From positions 93,128 to 157,127 of the forward strand of contig NZ_ATDN01000004.1 of NCBI RefSeq assembly GCF_004014805.1: a stretch of DNA of 64,000 nt, written 5' to 3'. Source of the stretch: Mycolicibacterium elephantis DSM 44368 (GTDB lineage: Bacteria > Actinomycetota > Actinomycetes > Mycobacteriales > Mycobacteriaceae). The notes beneath the pieces were generated by a model. That model saw only the letters and a list, made by a program, of their open reading frames with translations, did not search any database and was not told the origin of the DNA. The position numbers and the translations under genes were made by a program. This document shows, one piece after another, positions 33,807-42,601 of this stretch; the first letter of the stretch is position 1, and each line of letters opens with the position of its first letter.

Positions 33807-35576
33807 TCAGTGCGTCGGGGACTCCTCGGGCGTCCACGCCGACGGTAGCGCCGGACTGCCCGGGAACAGGAAGTCGACGAAAGCCTTTGCGGTGGGCTGC
33901 GGCTCGTGGTTGGCCAGGCCGGGCCGTTCATTGGCCTCGATGAACACGTAATCCGGTTTGGTCACGTCGGGCACGATCAGATCGATACCGGTGACCGGGA
34001 TGCCGATCGCGTCGGCGGCTTTGACCGCGACCTCGCACAGATGCGGGTGAACCTTGGCCGTCACGTCGTGGATGGTGCCGCCCTGGTGCAGGTTGGCGGT
34101 CCGGCGGACCCGCAGCCGGTAGCCCTCGGGCAGGACGTCGCCGAACGACCACCCGGCTTCGCGCACCGTCGCCTCGGTGACGTCGTCGATGGGGACGCGG
34201 GACTCACCGCCGGTCGCAGCGGCGCGGCGCCGGCTCTGCGCCTCGATCAGTTCGCGGATGGTGTGATGGCCGGTGCCGAGGATTTCGGCGGGCATGCGCA
34301 GCGCGGCGGCCACCACCTTGCCATCGATGACCACCAGCCGCAGATCGTCACCGGGCGCCCGCTGTTCGATGAGCACCTCGGGATGCTGTTCGCGGGCGCG
34401 CGCCAGCGCGGCTTCCAGCTCTTCGGGGGTGTCGATGCCGACCGTGATGCCCTTGCCCTGCTCACCGCGGGTGGGCTTGACCACGACGTCGCCGACCTCC
34501 TCGAGGAACGCGTGGTCGTGTTCGTCGAAGGTGGCCAGCCGTCCCCGCGCAACGGCGATCCCGGCGTCGGAGACGATGCGCCGGGTGAGCCGCTTGTCGT
34601 CACATCGCGCCATCGCTACCGCAGACGTGAACTCCGACAACGACTCTCGCGTGATAACCGTGCGTCCACCGTGTGACAGCCGCATCTCACCGGCCTCGGC
34701 GTCGAGCACCTCCACCCAGATCCCGCGCCGCATCGCCTCGTCGGCGATGATGCGCGCGTAGGGGTTTAGGTCGTCGACGGTCTCCGGCGGGTGGGTGAAC
34801 AGCGGTTCGTTGATCGCGTTCTTGCGTTTCACCGCCATGACGGGCACCCGTTCGAAGCCCAGCTTCTCGTACAGCGAGATCGCGGCGAGGTTGTCGTGGG
34901 CCACCGACAGGTCCATGTAGGCGCGGCCGCGGTCGCGGTACAGCTTGGCCAGGGCGCCGGTCAGCGCGGCGCCGACGCCGGGAAGGCTGGAGGTCGGGTC
35001 GACCGCCAGCGTCCACAGGCTCGAGCCGTCCTCCGGGTCGGAGAACAACAGCTTGTGGTCGACGCCGGTGACCGTGCCGACCACCGACCCGTCGTCGTCC
35101 CGCACGGCGAGGAGATAGTCGACCGCGCGGTGCTGCAGGTGGTTGTTCCAGATGACGTCGACGCGCGCGGGCACCATGCCGCACTGCACGTAGACGCGGT
35201 TCATCTCGTCGGCGTCCGCGGGGCTCTCCAGCCCGCGCAGGCTGAACCCGTTGGTGACGGGTTCGGGCGGTTCGGCCTCGGTGAAGCGCAACCGGTACGT
35301 GTGGCTGGGGTCGATGAACAGCTCAGCGGGAGCCTTGGCGATGAGCACGTGCGGCTCGCGCGCGTAGATGCAGATGTCGCGCCTGCCGGGGCCTTCCTGA
35401 CGCAGCACCTCCGCGAGCTTTTCGGGGTCGGCGAAGGTCTGCCCGAAAACCAATCGGCCCCAACCCATTTCGAGTACGACGTCGTCGGCCATCGCGTCGA
35501 CCAGGTGTTGCGGCGAGGCATCGTGCAGGCCGAGCGTGATGGCTTCGGTGTGGTCCTCGGACGGATGCGCCGTCAT
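33807..35576 (-). CDS. ngg: N-acetylglutaminylglutamine synthetase (GNAT plus ATP-grasp)
   Basis: 589 residues. N-terminal region (about 1-110), then a GNAT acetyltransferase domain (about 115-270), and a C-terminal ATP-grasp ligase (about 310-580: KPTRGEQGKGITVG, IEQRAPGDDLRLVVIDG, FIEANERPG). This fusion makes the acetylated Gln-Gln dipeptide of the osmolyte N-acetylglutaminylglutamine amide. ATG 35576 overlaps the stop of the amidotransferase gene (ATGA), so the two genes are cotranslated. The gene symbol follows the use in Sinorhizobium and Pseudomonas. Confidence 0.9.
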   Translation of the reverse strand: MTAHPSEDHTEAITLGLHDASPQHLVDAMADDVVLEMGWGRLVFGQTFADPEKLAEVLRQEGPGRRDICIYAREPHVLIAKAPAELFIDPSHTYRLRFTEAEPPEPVTNGFSLRGLESPADADEMNRVYVQCGMVPARVDVIWNNHLQHRAVDYLLAVRDDDGSVVGTVTGVDHKLLFSDPEDGSSLWTLAVDPTSSLPGVGAALTGALAKLYRDRGRAYMDLSVAHDNLAAISLYEKLGFERVPVMAVKRKNAINEPLFTHPPETVDDLNPYARIIADEAMRRGIWVEVLDAEAGEMRLSHGGRTVITRESLSEFTSAVAMARCDDKRLTRRIVSDAGIAVARGRLATFDEHDHAFLEEVGDVVVKPTRGEQGKGITVGIDTPEELEAALARAREQHPEVLIEQRAPGDDLRLVVIDGKVVAAALRMPAEILGTGHHTIRELIEAQSRRRAAATGGESRVPIDDVTEATVREAGWSFGDVLPEGYRLRVRRTANLHQGGTIHDVTAKVHPHLCEVAVKAADAIGIPVTGIDLIVPDVTKPDYVFIEANERPGLANHEPQPTAKAFVDFLFPGSPALPSAWTPEESPTH

Positions 35577-37390
35577 GCCGCGGCCCCGTTGATGCCGTGT
35601 TTCTGCAGCCACAGTTCCAGCAGCGCGATCTGCCACAGTTCGTTGCCGCGCAGCGGGGTCAGCCGCCCGTTGGGGTCGGCGAGCAACCGGTCGACGGCTT
35701 CGGGCCGGAACAGGCCACGCTCCTTGGCGGCCGGTGCGTACAGGGCGTCGCGGATCAGATCCAGGTACGGCCCCTCGAGATGGGTCAGCGCGGGCACCGG
35801 GAAGTAACCCTTGGGACGGTCGATGACCTCGGCGGGAATCACCCGCCGGGCGGCCTGCTTGAGCACGCCCTTGCCGCCGTGCGCGACCTTGAGCTCGGGT
35901 GGGCAGCCGGCGGCGAGCTCGACGAGTTCGTGATCCAGGAACGGCACCCGGCCCTCCAGCCCCCACGCCATCGTCATGTTGTCGACGCGCTTGACCGGGT
36001 CGTCGACCAGCATCACCGTCGTGTCGAGCCGCAGCGCCCTGTCGATGCCGGTCTCGGCGCCCTCGCGGGCGAAGTGCTGGGTGACGAACTCCCCGCTGGG
36101 ATCGCCCTCGGCGAGAAAGGCCGGCGTCACCAAGGCGGCCGCCCCGCTGGCGTCGCGGTCGAAGAACGCCTTGCGGTAGCTGTCCACCGAGCCCTGCAGC
36201 GGCGCGGCCTCGGGCTCGCCCATCGGCGGATACCAGTGGTACCCGGCGAACACCTCGTCGGCGCCCTGCCCGGACTGCACGACCTTCACATGCTTGGCGA
36301 CCTCCTGGCTCAGCAGATAGAACGCCACGCAGTCGTGGCTGACCATCGGCTCGCTCATCGCGCCGATCGCGCCGTCGAGCGCGGGCAGCATCCGGGCGGT
36401 GTCGATGCGGATCTGGTGATGGTCGGTGTCGAAGCGTTTGGCGACGACGTCGGAGTAACGGAATTCGTCGCCCTTGACCCCGCCGACCGATTCGAACCCG
36501 ATGGAGAACGTCTTGAGCCCGTGTTGGCCGGCCTCGGCCAGCAACCCGACGATGAGGCTGGAGTCCACGCCGCCCGACAACAGGCACCCGACCGGGACGT
36601 CGGCCACCAGACGCCGGTCCACCGCGATGCGCAGCGACTCCAAAACGGCGTCCTCCCAGTCACGTTCGGACAAGTCGGCCCTGTCGCTGCGACGGCTGAA
36701 ATCGGGCGCCCAGTACGTCTTCGTGGTCTTCTTGGCGCCGCCGTTGCCGTCGGGTTCGATCGCGATCAGTGAGGCGGGCGGAACCTTGGTCACCCCGCGC
36801 AGGATCGTGCGCGGCGGCGGCACCACGGAGTGGAAGGACAGGTAGTGGTGCAGCGCGACGGGGTCGATCCGGGTGTCGACATCGCCACCGGCCAGCAGCG
36901 CGGGCAGCGACGACGCGAAGCGGATCCGTGTCGAGTTCTCGGTCAGGTACAGCGGTTTGATGCCCAGCCGGTCGCGGCCCAGCAGCACCCGGTCGCCGTC
37001 GCGTTCGACGATCGCGAACGCGAACATGCCGTGCAAGCGCTCGACGAACCGGTCACCCCAGTGGTGGTAGGCCTTGAGCAGCACCTCGGTGTCGCTGTGC
37101 GAGAAGAACCGGTAGCCGTGCTCGCTGAGCTCGCGGCGCAGCTGCTTGTAGTTGTAGATGCAGCCGTTCCAGGCGATCGCGAGGCCCAGCTCGGCGTCGA
37201 CCATGGGCTGACCGCCGGCCGCCGACAGGTCGATGATCTTCAGGCGGCGATGGCCGAGCGCCACCCTTCCTTGGGACCACGCCCCCGCCGCGTCTGGACC
37301 CCGGGGCGCCATCGCCTGGGCCATGGCCGAGACGGCGGCGATGTCGGGTATCTGGCCGTCGAGACGTACCTCGCCGGTGGCTCCGCACAC
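35573..37390 (-). CDS. asnO: N-acetylglutaminylglutamine amidotransferase (AsnB-like)
   Basis: 605 residues. The class II glutaminase domain starts immediately with Cys2 (GTG-TGC-GGA), the N-terminal nucleophile, and continues with RGPDAAGAW and LGHRRLKIIDLS. The synthetase domain has the PP-motif LLSGGVDSSLI. It amidates the dipeptide acid to give the osmolyte NAGGN. Longer C-terminal lysine/arginine-poor linkers than in ordinary AsnB match the osmolyte family. GTG 37390 is both the start required for Cys2 and a leaderless start from -10 TAGGGT. Confidence 0.88.
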   Translation of the reverse strand: MCGATGEVRLDGQIPDIAAVSAMAQAMAPRGPDAAGAWSQGRVALGHRRLKIIDLSAAGGQPMVDAELGLAIAWNGCIYNYKQLRRELSEHGYRFFSHSDTEVLLKAYHHWGDRFVERLHGMFAFAIVERDGDRVLLGRDRLGIKPLYLTENSTRIRFASSLPALLAGGDVDTRIDPVALHHYLSFHSVVPPPRTILRGVTKVPPASLIAIEPDGNGGAKKTTKTYWAPDFSRRSDRADLSERDWEDAVLESLRIAVDRRLVADVPVGCLLSGGVDSSLIVGLLAEAGQHGLKTFSIGFESVGGVKGDEFRYSDVVAKRFDTDHHQIRIDTARMLPALDGAIGAMSEPMVSHDCVAFYLLSQEVAKHVKVVQSGQGADEVFAGYHWYPPMGEPEAAPLQGSVDSYRKAFFDRDASGAAALVTPAFLAEGDPSGEFVTQHFAREGAETGIDRALRLDTTVMLVDDPVKRVDNMTMAWGLEGRVPFLDHELVELAAGCPPELKVAHGGKGVLKQAARRVIPAEVIDRPKGYFPVPALTHLEGPYLDLIRDALYAPAAKERGLFRPEAVDRLLADPNGRLTPLRGNELWQIALLELWLQKHGINGAAA

Positions 37391-37397
37391 GTATTCG

Positions 37398-37403
37398 ACC
37401 CTA
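37398..37403 (-). promoter_or_regulatory. -10 box TAGGGT for asnO-ngg
   Basis: TAGGGT on the minus strand ends seven bases before GTG 37390, predicting a leaderless osmolyte operon. Confidence 0.5.
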
Positions 37404-37475
37404 CCCGTTTGGACGCGGGTCTGAACCTCCCGGCGGTGCTCGAGTGTGGCGAAGGGCGCGTCCAGATCGACGTAA

Positions 37476-37526
37476 TGGCGCAATTCACTCGCACTTTTCC
37501 GCCCGTTTGTCCCTTTGGGCAAGAAG
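37476..37526 (+). repeat. Copy 2 of the ~50-bp element shared with 27031-27081
   Basis: Same blocks as at 27031 (ACTCGCACTTT, CCGCCCGTT, CTTT, GGC) in the 203-base gap between asnO and glnA4. It lies 68 bases before glnA4, a distance close to that of copy 1 before the PBP gene. The rest of this gap shows a RBS (AGGAGG, 37582-37587) and nothing else recognisable. Confidence 0.6.
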
Positions 37527-37593
37527 CCAGGTTGTTGGCAGACTCAATGGTGACTGCCCGTCATCGCTCCAGTGGAGGGTCAGGAGGCCGCCG

Positions 37594-38973
37594 ATGAGCA
37601 CCACCACGGGGATCACCACGGGGATGTTGTCGCGGGCGGACCTCGAACAGCTGGTGGCCGCCGGCGACATCGACACGGTGATCGTCGGGTTCTGCGATAT
37701 GCAGGGTCGGCTGACCGGGAAGCGGGTGTCGGGACGGCTGTTCGTCGAAGAGGTCGCCGAGCACGGCGCGGAATGCTGCAACTACCTGATGGCCGTCGAC
37801 GTCGACATGAACACCGTGGACGGCTACAACATGTCGAGCTGGAACACCGGCTACGGCGACATGGTGATGAAACCGGACTTCTCGACGCTGCGGCGCATCC
37901 CGTGGCTGCCCGGCACCGCGTTGGTGATCGCCGATTTGTGCTGGCACGACGGCAGCCTGGTGGCGGCCGCACCGCGCAGCGTGCTCAACCGCCAGATCGA
38001 CCGGCTGGCCGAGCAGGGCCTGGTGCCCTACGTCGGCACCGAGCTCGAGTTCATGGTGTTCGACGACGGGTTCCGCGAGGCGTGGGCCAAGGGGTACCGG
38101 GGGCTGACACCGGCCTCCGACTACAACGTCGACTACGCGATGCTGGCGTCGACGCGCATGGAGCCGCTGCTGCGCGACATCCGGCTCGGCATGACCGGCG
38201 CCGGCATGTACTGCGAGGGCGTCAAGGGCGAATGCAACCGCGGTCAGCAGGAGATCGCGTTCCGCTACGACCATGCGCGGGTGACCTGTGACAACCACAC
38301 GATCTACCGCAACGGCGCCAAGGAGATCGCCGATCAGCACGGAAAGAGCCTGACGTTCATGGCGAAGTTCGACAGCCGCGAAGGCAACAGCTGCCACATC
38401 CACATCTCGCTGCGCGACACACAGGGGTCGCCGGTGTTCGCCGACCCCGACGACCGGCTCGGCATGTCACCGATGTTCCGCAGCTTCATCGCCGGCCAGC
38501 TGGCCACGATGCGCGAGCTGACGCTGATGTTCGCGCCGAACATCAACTCCTACAAACGGTTTGTCGACGGCAGCTTCGCGCCGACAGCGATCGCCTGGGG
38601 CATCGACAACCGCACGTGTGCGCTGCGCGTCGTCGGCCACGGACACGGCATGCGGATGGAGAACCGCACCCCCGGCGGCGACGTGAACCAGTACCTGGCG
38701 GTGGCCGCGCTGATCGCGGCCGGCCTGTACGGCATGGAACGCGAACTGGAACTCCCGGATCCGGTGCAGGGCAACGCCTATGCCGGCAGCGCCGAACGGC
38801 TGCCGACGACGCTGGCCGAGGCCGCCGAGCTGTTCGGCAAGTCCGAGCTGGCCCGCGCGGCGTTCGGCGACGACGTCGTCGAGCACTACGTCAACAACGC
38901 CCGGGTGGAACTGGAGGCGTTCAACGCCGCAGTCACCGACTGGGAGAGGATGCGCGGCTTTGAACGGCTTTAG
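37594..38973 (+). CDS. glnA4: Glutamine-synthetase-like gamma-glutamyl-amine ligase
   Basis: 459 residues of the glutamine synthetase superfamily, with VGTELEFMVF, QQEIAFRYDH, SCHIHISL (ATP/Glu site) and FVDGSFAPTAIAWG. It has the short-form layout without the Tyr adenylylation loop of GlnA1. By position it corresponds to glnA4 of M. tuberculosis (Rv2860c, from memory). Neighbours encode a PuuD-like hydrolase, an aldehyde dehydrogenase and an SDR, so it probably gamma-glutamylates an amine or polyamine rather than ammonia. ATG 37594 has AGGAGG seven bases upstream. Confidence 0.9.
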   Translation: MSTTTGITTGMLSRADLEQLVAAGDIDTVIVGFCDMQGRLTGKRVSGRLFVEEVAEHGAECCNYLMAVDVDMNTVDGYNMSSWNTGYGDMVMKPDFSTLRRIPWLPGTALVIADLCWHDGSLVAAAPRSVLNRQIDRLAEQGLVPYVGTELEFMVFDDGFREAWAKGYRGLTPASDYNVDYAMLASTRMEPLLRDIRLGMTGAGMYCEGVKGECNRGQQEIAFRYDHARVTCDNHTIYRNGAKEIADQHGKSLTFMAKFDSREGNSCHIHISLRDTQGSPVFADPDDRLGMSPMFRSFIAGQLATMRELTLMFAPNINSYKRFVDGSFAPTAIAWGIDNRTCALRVVGHGHGMRMENRTPGGDVNQYLAVAALIAAGLYGMERELELPDPVQGNAYAGSAERLPTTLAEAAELFGKSELARAAFGDDVVEHYVNNARVELEAFNAAVTDWERMRGFERL

Positions 38974-38987
38974 TTATCCGGCGAGCT

Positions 38988-39069
38988 GGGCCCACGCGTC
39001 AGCTGGGGAACGCGAAACCCCCCAGAATCCGGCCGAAATGGGGGAGTTGACGTCTGCTCGCGGGGGCCC
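38988..39069. repeat. Dispersed inverted repeat, family I (imperfect copy)
   Basis: GGGCCC ends (38988-38993 and 39064-39069) enclose C-run and G-run inner arms, and the right arm contains TTGACGTCTGCTCGCGGGGG as in the copy at 30905. Pairing is imperfect. It fills the gap between glnA4 and the amidotransferase gene, and the likely start codon of the latter is inside it. Confidence 0.6.
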
Positions 39070-39841
39070 ACGCGAAGCACGCAGGCAAAGGCTACGACCC
39101 GTCCTCGGGTTGACCACCTACCTTCAGCAGGCCCAGACCGGCGTCTGGGACGTGCGGGCCAGCTTCCTTCCGGCGATCTACCTCGAAGGCGTCACCCGGG
39201 CAGGCGGCATCGCGACGCTGCTGCCGCCCCAACCCGTCGACGACGACATCGCCGAGCGGCTGCTCGACGGGCTCGACGGGCTGATCATCACGGGCGGTCG
39301 AGACGTCATGCCCGAGAGCTACGGCCAGCCGCGCCATCCCGCCACCGACGAGGACGCCGCCGACAACCGGATGCGCGACGCCATGGAGTTCGCGCTGGTC
39401 CGCGGCGCCGTGCGGCGCGGTATGCCGCTGCTGGGCATCTGCCGCGGCGCGCAGGTGCTCAACGTCGCGCTGGGCGGCACCCTGCACCAGCATCTGCCCG
39501 ACGTGGTCGGCCACACCCACCATCAGCAGGGCAATGCGGTGTTCTCCACGTCGACGGTGCGGACCGTGCCCGGCTCTCGGCTGGCCGCGCTGATCGGCGA
39601 GTCATCGGACGCCCAGTGCTATCACCACCAGGCCATCGACCGGCTCGGCGAGGGACTGGTCGTCAGCGCACAGGACGCCGACGGTGTCATCGAGGCCGTC
39701 GAGCTCGATCGGGCGACGCACCCGCAGGCGTGGGTGGTGGCGGTGCAGTGGCATCCCGAGGAGCGGCTCGACGACCTGCGGTTGTTCGCGGCCGTGGTGC
39801 AGGCGGCGGCCGGTTACGCGACCGAAAGGCTCAACGCATGA
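39038..39841 (+). CDS. Class I glutamine-amidotransferase-like hydrolase (PuuD type)
   Basis: 267 residues from ATG 39038. The conserved part starts at RPVLGLTTYLQQ. Nucleophile Cys in GICRGAQVLN and His/Glu in VQWHPEE match gamma-glutamyl-GABA/gamma-glutamyl-amine hydrolases, which remove the glutamyl group added by GlnA4. The start is uncertain: ATG 39038 and TTG 39047 both lie in the inverted repeat, and no other ATG or GTG precedes the conserved region in frame. Its TGA overlaps the ATG of the aldehyde dehydrogenase. Confidence 0.85.
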   Translation: MGELTSARGGPREARRQRLRPVLGLTTYLQQAQTGVWDVRASFLPAIYLEGVTRAGGIATLLPPQPVDDDIAERLLDGLDGLIITGGRDVMPESYGQPRHPATDEDAADNRMRDAMEFALVRGAVRRGMPLLGICRGAQVLNVALGGTLHQHLPDVVGHTHHQQGNAVFSTSTVRTVPGSRLAALIGESSDAQCYHHQAIDRLGEGLVVSAQDADGVIEAVELDRATHPQAWVVAVQWHPEERLDDLRLFAAVVQAAAGYATERLNA

Positions 39842-41202
39842 CGGCGTCGAAGGTCATCAACCCTGCCACCGAAGAGGTGCTGGACACCGTCGAGCAGACC
39901 GACGAGGCAGGCGTCGACGACGCGGTCGGGCGCGCGAAGGCGGCGCAGCGCACGTGGGCGCGGCTGGCTCCCGCCGAACGGGCCGCCGCGCTGCGCGCGT
40001 TCGCCGAGGCGGTCGACGCGCATGCCGACGAGCTGGCCGCGCTGGAGGTGGCCAACTCCGGGCACCCGATCGGCAACGCCGAATGGGAGGCCGGTCACGT
40101 GCGCGACGTGCTGCACTACTACGCCGCCGGCCCGGAGCGCCTGTCGGGCAGGCAGATTCCGGTGGCCGGTGGCCTCGACGTCACGTTCCACGAGCCGCTG
40201 GGCGTCGTCGGCGTCATCACCCCGTGGAACTTCCCGATGCCGATCGCATCGTGGGCCTTGGCCCCCGCGCTGGCCGCGGGCAACGCCGTGCTCGTCAAGC
40301 CCGCCGAATGGACCCCGCTGACCACGATCCGGCTCGGCGAACTCGCGGTGGAGGCCGGGTTGCCCGCCGACCTGCTGTGTGTGCTGCCCGGCAAGGGTTC
40401 GGTGGTGGGCGAGCGCTTCGTCACCCACCCCGACGTGCGCAAGATCGTGTTCACCGGCTCGACCGAGGTCGGCACTCGCGTGATGGCCGGCGCCGCCGCG
40501 CAGGTCAAGCGCGTCACCCTGGAGCTGGGCGGAAAAAGCGCCAACATCGTGTTCGACGACTGCGATCTGGAGAAGGCGGCGGCCACCGCGCCCTACGGGG
40601 TGTTCGACAACGCCGGCCAGGACTGCTGTGCGCGTAGCCGAATCCTGGTGCAACGCACCGTTTATGACCGGTTCATGGAATTGCTGGAGCCCGCGGTCAA
40701 GGGCGTGGTGGTCGGTGACCCCCGCGCCGCGGACACCGAGATGGGGCCGCTGGTGTCCAAGGCGCACCTGCATTCCGTCGCGTCGTTCGTGCCCGACGAC
40801 GCGCCCGTCGCGTTCCGCGGCCATGCCCCGTCGGGACCCGGCTTTTGGTTCCCGCCCACGGTGTTGACGCCGAAGCGCACCGACCGTACCGTCCGCGAGG
40901 AGATCTTCGGCCCGGTCGTCACGGTGCTGCCGTTCGACGATGAGGCCGACGCGATCGCGCTGGCCAACGACACCCCCTACGGGCTGTCCGGGTCGATCTG
41001 GACCGACAACCTCTCCCGTGCGGTGCGGATCTCCAGAGCCGTGGAATCCGGAAACCTGTCGGTGAATTCGCATTCGTCGGTGCGCCACAACACCCCGTTC
41101 GGTGGGTTCAAGCAGTCCGGGCTCGGGCGTGAGCTGGGCCCCGACGCCCCGCTGTCGTTCACCGAGACCAAGAACGTGTTCTTCGCGGTCGAGGAGGCGT
41201 AG
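39838..41202 (+). CDS. aldC: Aldehyde dehydrogenase
   Basis: 454-residue NAD(P)-dependent aldehyde dehydrogenase: PWNFPMP, FTGSTEVG, the catalytic Glu in LELGGKSANIVF and Cys in NAGQDCCARSR, and EEIFGPVV. It should oxidise the amino- or glutamyl-aldehyde of the amine pathway to the acid. ATG 39838 overlaps the upstream stop (ATGA). The following SDR starts directly after its stop. Confidence 0.95.
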   Translation: MTASKVINPATEEVLDTVEQTDEAGVDDAVGRAKAAQRTWARLAPAERAAALRAFAEAVDAHADELAALEVANSGHPIGNAEWEAGHVRDVLHYYAAGPERLSGRQIPVAGGLDVTFHEPLGVVGVITPWNFPMPIASWALAPALAAGNAVLVKPAEWTPLTTIRLGELAVEAGLPADLLCVLPGKGSVVGERFVTHPDVRKIVFTGSTEVGTRVMAGAAAQVKRVTLELGGKSANIVFDDCDLEKAAATAPYGVFDNAGQDCCARSRILVQRTVYDRFMELLEPAVKGVVVGDPRAADTEMGPLVSKAHLHSVASFVPDDAPVAFRGHAPSGPGFWFPPTVLTPKRTDRTVREEIFGPVVTVLPFDDEADAIALANDTPYGLSGSIWTDNLSRAVRISRAVESGNLSVNSHSSVRHNTPFGGFKQSGLGRELGPDAPLSFTETKNVFFAVEEA

Positions 41203-41976
41203 ATGGATCTCAGCCAGCGACTGGCCGGCCGGGTGGCGGTCATCACCGGCGGGGCCAGCGGTATCGGCCTGGCCGCCGCCAAGCGCATACGCGCCGAGGG
41301 CGCGACGATCGTCGTCGGCGACATCGACGCCACCACCGGTAAAAAGGCCGCCGACGAAGTGGGCGGAACGTTTGTGCCCGTCGACGTTTCCGACGAAGCC
41401 GCCGTCGATGCGCTGTTCGACACCGCGGCCGACAGCTTCGGCACGGTCGACATCGCGTTCAACAACGCCGGCATCAGCCCGCCCGAAGACGACCTCATCG
41501 AAGACACCGGACTGGACGCCTGGCAACGCGTGCAGGACGTCAACCTCAAATCGGTGTTCCTGTGCTGCAGGGCGGCTCTGCGCCATATGGTCCCGAACCG
41601 GCGCGGCTCGATCATCAACACCGCCTCGTTCGTCGCGGTGATGGGGTCGGCGACCTCGCAGATCTCCTACACCGCGTCCAAGGGCGGCGTACTGGCCCTG
41701 TCGCGCGAACTCGGTGTGCAGTATGCGCGCCAAGGCATTCGGGTCAACGCGCTGTGCCCCGGGCCGGTGAACACCCCGCTGCTGCGGGAGCTGTTCGCCA
41801 AGGACCCGGAGCGCGCGGCCCGACGCCTGGTGCACGTGCCGGTCGGCCGGTTCGCCGAACCCGACGAGATCGCCGCCGCGGTGGCGTTTTTGGCCAGTGA
41901 CGACGCGTCGTTCATCACCGCCTCGACGTTCCTGGTCGACGGCGGCATCAGCGGCCACTACGTGACCCCGCTGTAA
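41203..41976 (+). CDS. Short-chain dehydrogenase/reductase
   Basis: 257-residue SDR with TGGASGIG, NNAGI and catalytic YTASK. Last gene of the glnA4 operon, as in M. tuberculosis, where an SDR follows aldC (Rv2857c, from memory). RBS GAGGAGG (41191-41197) is in the end of aldC. Probably acts on an alcohol or aldehyde of the same pathway. Confidence 0.93.
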   Translation: MDLSQRLAGRVAVITGGASGIGLAAAKRIRAEGATIVVGDIDATTGKKAADEVGGTFVPVDVSDEAAVDALFDTAADSFGTVDIAFNNAGISPPEDDLIEDTGLDAWQRVQDVNLKSVFLCCRAALRHMVPNRRGSIINTASFVAVMGSATSQISYTASKGGVLALSRELGVQYARQGIRVNALCPGPVNTPLLRELFAKDPERAARRLVHVPVGRFAEPDEIAAAVAFLASDDASFITASTFLVDGGISGHYVTPL

Positions 41977-41985
41977 GCCCCTTTT

Positions 41986-42050
41986 CCCGCGAGCGTGCGT
42001 GTCTGCACCCCGACACGCCGGGATCTACCGGGAGTTCGCGCACGCTCGCG
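41986..42050. repeat. Dispersed inverted repeat, family II (copy a)
   Basis: CGCGAGCGTGCG (41988-41999) pairs with CGCACGCTCGCG (42039-42050), with GTCTGCACCCCGACACG and CGGGAGTTCGC blocks inside. The whole element is repeated in reverse orientation at 52683-52746. Located after the SDR stop; a terminator function is plausible. Confidence 0.65.
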
Positions 42051-42108
42051 CCCTCGCGCGCCACCGCCGCGTTCTGCGTCGATGCAGCGCCCATCGCGCC
42101 TGCTGGAT

Positions 42109-42114
42109 TAGATT
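42109..42114 (+). promoter_or_regulatory. -10 box TAGATT for arsR-type gene
   Basis: TAGATT ends seven bases before GTG 42122 and only one base before GTG 42116, so it favours 42122 as a leaderless start. Confidence 0.45.
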
Positions 42115-42121
42115 GGTGGCA

Positions 42122-42451
42122 GTGGAAACGCAGAGTGACCAGTCACTGGTGGAACGCGCGGCGTCGGCACTGGCCGACGTCGACTCCGCCGTGTGGACTC
42201 AACGTTTCGACCTGCTGTCGGACCCCAACCGGTTGGAGATCCTGCTGACCCTGCATCGCGCGCCGGGGATCTGCGTGGGAGACCTCGCCGCCGCGCTCGG
42301 CAGGTCGGAGAACGCCGTGTCGCAGGCGCTGCGCGTGCTGCGCCAGCAGGGTTGGGTGGGCTCGACGCGGATCGGACGCTCGGTGAGCTACCGGCTCGAA
42401 GACGAGATCGTGCACGACCTGCTGCACTGGATCGGCGCCCGGCACGGCTGA
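42122..42451 (+). CDS. ArsR/SmtB-family regulator (probable Co/Ni sensor)
   Basis: 109 residues with a winged helix: SDPNRLEILLTL, recognition helix in GRSENAVSQALRVLRQQGWV, and the wing IGRSVSYRLE. The C-terminal helix EDEIVHDLLHWIGARH is rich in possible metal ligands (Asp/Glu, three His), placed as in the alpha-5 site of NmtR/KmtR-type sensors. The cbiMNQO importer 2.1 kb downstream carries a TGAA-N6-TTCA operator of the kind this family binds. Metal and target are inferred. Confidence 0.85.
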   Translation: METQSDQSLVERAASALADVDSAVWTQRFDLLSDPNRLEILLTLHRAPGICVGDLAAALGRSENAVSQALRVLRQQGWVGSTRIGRSVSYRLEDEIVHDLLHWIGARHG

Positions 42452-42514
42452 GGGCCGTCCGCACGCATCCCCGACCTCGCGATTGTCTATCTGACCTGGG
42501 CATTTCATCGGCTC

Positions 42515-42529
42515 TTCAGCGGCGCTGAA
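42515..42529. promoter_or_regulatory. 15-bp palindrome upstream of PGRS-like gene
   Basis: TTCAGCG-G-CGCTGAA, perfect around its central base, 73 bases before the start of the PGRS-like gene. Possible operator. The order of half-sites is opposite to the ArsR site at 44503. Confidence 0.4.
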
Positions 42530-42601
42530 CGCCTGCCGATCACGGTTTGGCCATCAGTTGACAATGCCGGGCTGCGGCCGGCACGACGGTTGGAGATGGC
42601 G

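Noticed and set aside
33807..36587. 926-codon frame that would fuse ngg to a large N-terminal part
   Set aside because: The extra upstream part is an Arg-rich shadow of asnO. The real protein starts at ATG 35576, which overlaps the asnO stop.
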